From Lachnospiraceae bacterium (GTDB lineage: Bacteria; Bacillota; Clostridia; Lachnospirales; Lachnospiraceae): DNA of 64,000 nt. Shown here piece after piece: positions 62,788-64,000 of this stretch; within the stretch, counting starts at the first letter, position 1, and each line of letters opens with the position of its first letter. Where the stretch lies: contig CABJAW010000011.1 in NCBI GenBank assembly GCA_902363665.1, forward strand, positions 62,001-126,000, written 5' to 3'. The position numbers and the translations under genes are program-made. The notes below the pieces were generated by a model, which made no database searches, was not told the origin of the DNA, and was given only the letters and a program-made list of their open reading frames with translations.

Positions 62788-64000
62788 TTATAAATTCTGC
62801 TCTTTTTCAATCTGTTGCTCCTGCCCACGATTCTTCCCAAGAATCATATCAATATTCGCAGATACAGTGCGAAGCTCCCGTTCATAATCCTGGTGATTAG
62901 AAAAATCTTCACGCTGTCTATCCCTCAATTCAACAAGCCGGTCCTTTTCAGCATAGAGAGCTTTCATGGAAGGCAATTTATTCCCGCCAGATTTTTCTTT
63001 GAGTGTTCGTAGAGCTGTGTCATACAGGGAAAGTTCTGCTCGATGTTCTTCATAAAATTTTTTCTTGTTTCGGCTTGTACGATAATCAGCATACACATTT
63101 TTGTATGCCAGATATTGTCCGGTAAAATGAATCTGTTCATTCACTTCTTTGAGCTGTTGTTCAGTATCTTTTAAAGATTTTCTGGAAGCACTGGTCTGGT
63201 CTGATGCCTGATTGAGTGCTGCATGGAAATCATCAAGAGAATCATATCCATGCTCTTGTATGTAGGCAACAGTCTGAGCCATCTGCTTCAAATTGGTGAG
63301 CTTTACTTTTTGAGCATAGGCTTTGCTCTGCTGGGCTTTAATACAGGTTTGCAGATCTATTACAAGCCGGAGGTTTGATTTTATGAAAATGAATGGTGCA
63401 GGGATAGCAGAAGTATCAGAGAAAGGAACAGGTGGTAAATCTGTGGAAGTATTCGGAGCCTGCTGTTCCAGAATTTCTTCTTTCAGTTCTCTACGGGATT
63501 TCGTGTTTTCTTCAAATGCTTTCAAGAGAAAATCTTCTGTGTATCTGGTCCCAAGAGTTCTTTCAGTGATAAATTTTTTTCTGCCAGGGTGAAGATAGCT
63601 GTACCGGTTTCGACTGATCTTGAGGATGATGTGATATTTTTCGTCAAGGATTTTTGAAAATTCTTCTGGTGATCGGGCAATACTTGCAGCATCATCAATA
63701 GCGTCACGGAGAAATTGTTTTTCTGTCTGGTAACGAGTTTCTTTCGGTGTGATTCCATCTTCTTTCATTTTCAGATTCAGCTTATCTAATTTTTCCTGTC
63801 CCCGGCGTTGTGCCCAGTATTCTTTTTCGGTGATTTTTCTTTCAGCAGGAGTGAGCAGATCAACTTGGTGCAACCCTTCTTTTTTGCACATATCCATGAC
63901 TTCCTGTTTTAGATGGGCAAGATAGGCAGCACTTAGATGATGCTTATAACCGGCTTTTGCTTCACAGTCAAATTCCATATAGGGTTCTTGTGGTATATCA
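62788..64000 (-). CDS. Conjugative relaxase, C-terminal part, continues beyond window
   Basis: The frame is open to the last base of the window (its first visible residues are D-I-P-Q-E-P-Y-M), so the N-terminal catalytic domain lies outside. About 403 residues are visible. GYKHHLSAAYLAHLKQEV and GLHQVDLLTPAERKITEKEY are typical of the middle of the Tn1549-type MobP relaxases. A recombination-element-like region RYSYLHPGRKKFITERTLG and a coiled-coil tail follow. This is the backbone's own relaxase, different from the two MobA enzymes of the guests. Its oriT is presumably outside the window. Confidence 0.85.
   Translation of the reverse strand, partial: DIPQEPYMEFDCEAKAGYKHHLSAAYLAHLKQEVMDMCKKEGLHQVDLLTPAERKITEKEYWAQRRGQEKLDKLNLKMKEDGITPKETRYQTEKQFLRDAIDDAASIARSPEEFSKILDEKYHIILKISRNRYSYLHPGRKKFITERTLGTRYTEDFLLKAFEENTKSRRELKEEILEQQAPNTSTDLPPVPFSDTSAIPAPFIFIKSNLRLVIDLQTCIKAQQSKAYAQKVKLTNLKQMAQTVAYIQEHGYDSLDDFHAALNQASDQTSASRKSLKDTEQQLKEVNEQIHFTGQYLAYKNVYADYRTSRNKKKFYEEHRAELSLYDTALRTLKEKSGGNKLPSMKALYAEKDRLVELRDRQREDFSNHQDYERELRTVSANIDMILGKNRGQEQQIEKEQNL

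Noticed and set aside
1..64000. tRNA, rRNA, known riboswitches or insertion sequences with DDE transposases
   Set aside because: No cloverleaf, ribosomal motif, recognised riboswitch core or DDE transposase reading frame was seen on either strand. All recombinases found are of the serine type.

Overview
The window reads as the interior of a large conjugative element of the Tn1549 / Clostridioides CD1103-CD1118 type, from a gut Firmicute (Lachnospiraceae or relatives). The grounds are the module order, the family composition (RepA-type initiator with ParA/ParB, PcfB, VirD4, Maff2, VirB6-like, PrgI, VirB4, NlpC/P60 hydrolase, topoisomerase III, giant helicase-methylase, ArdC/YodL proteins, relaxase), strong AGGAGG ribosome binding sites and frequent TTG starts. 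No host chromosomal housekeeping gene and neither end of the big element is in view. I could not run searches, so family names rest on recognising motifs and gene order.

Backbone layout. 1-4126: partial gene, two small conserved proteins, ParA, ParB, a RepA-like initiator with repeat arrays inside its gene, and a membrane protein. 4181-6099: XRE regulator, tiny ORF and two sigma-like factors. 6100-12499: a long structured-looking leader, a 25-residue leader peptide, and a 1996-residue sortase-anchored multi-CnaB surface protein. 12592-14327 and 22181-23056: small membrane protein, PcfB and the VirD4 coupling protein. 23197-23346 and 35081-43166: Maff2, VirB6-like, PrgI, VirB4, cell-wall hydrolase and accessory proteins. 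43256-60107: topoisomerase III, helicase-methylase, ArdC-type multidomain protein and YodL protein. 60201-64000 (minus strand): a HEPN-motif protein, a frameshifted small membrane gene and the 3' part of the relaxase gene.

Two smaller mobilizable elements are nested in the transfer genes. Element A (about 14330-22182, 7.85 kb) lies inside virD4. It carries a large serine recombinase, TnpV, TnpW, a MobA/MobL relaxase, a primase-helicase and a candidate oriT. Joining its flanks at a shared GG restores an uninterrupted 631-residue VirD4. Element B (about 23349-35082, 11.7 kb) lies inside maff2. It carries its own serine recombinase, MobA/MobL relaxase, CHC2 primase, VapE-like ATPase, candidate oriT and iteron-like repeats, plus an ECF sigma cassette and an alkyltransferase-like gene. 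Joining its flanks restores a 71-residue Maff2. Both guests look more GC-rich than the backbone over most of their length. As it stands, two essential-looking conjugation genes are broken, so self-transfer of the host element should depend on excision of both guests or on help from another element.

Other points of interest: a second tnpV gene with its own ribosome binding site, read in another frame inside the helicase-methylase gene; two oriT-like regions whose stems covary between the guests; 39-bp and 69-bp repeats inside repA; and a divergent promoter next to the HEPN gene that would transcribe two similar, covarying RNA units of about 55 nt, each followed by a U tract.
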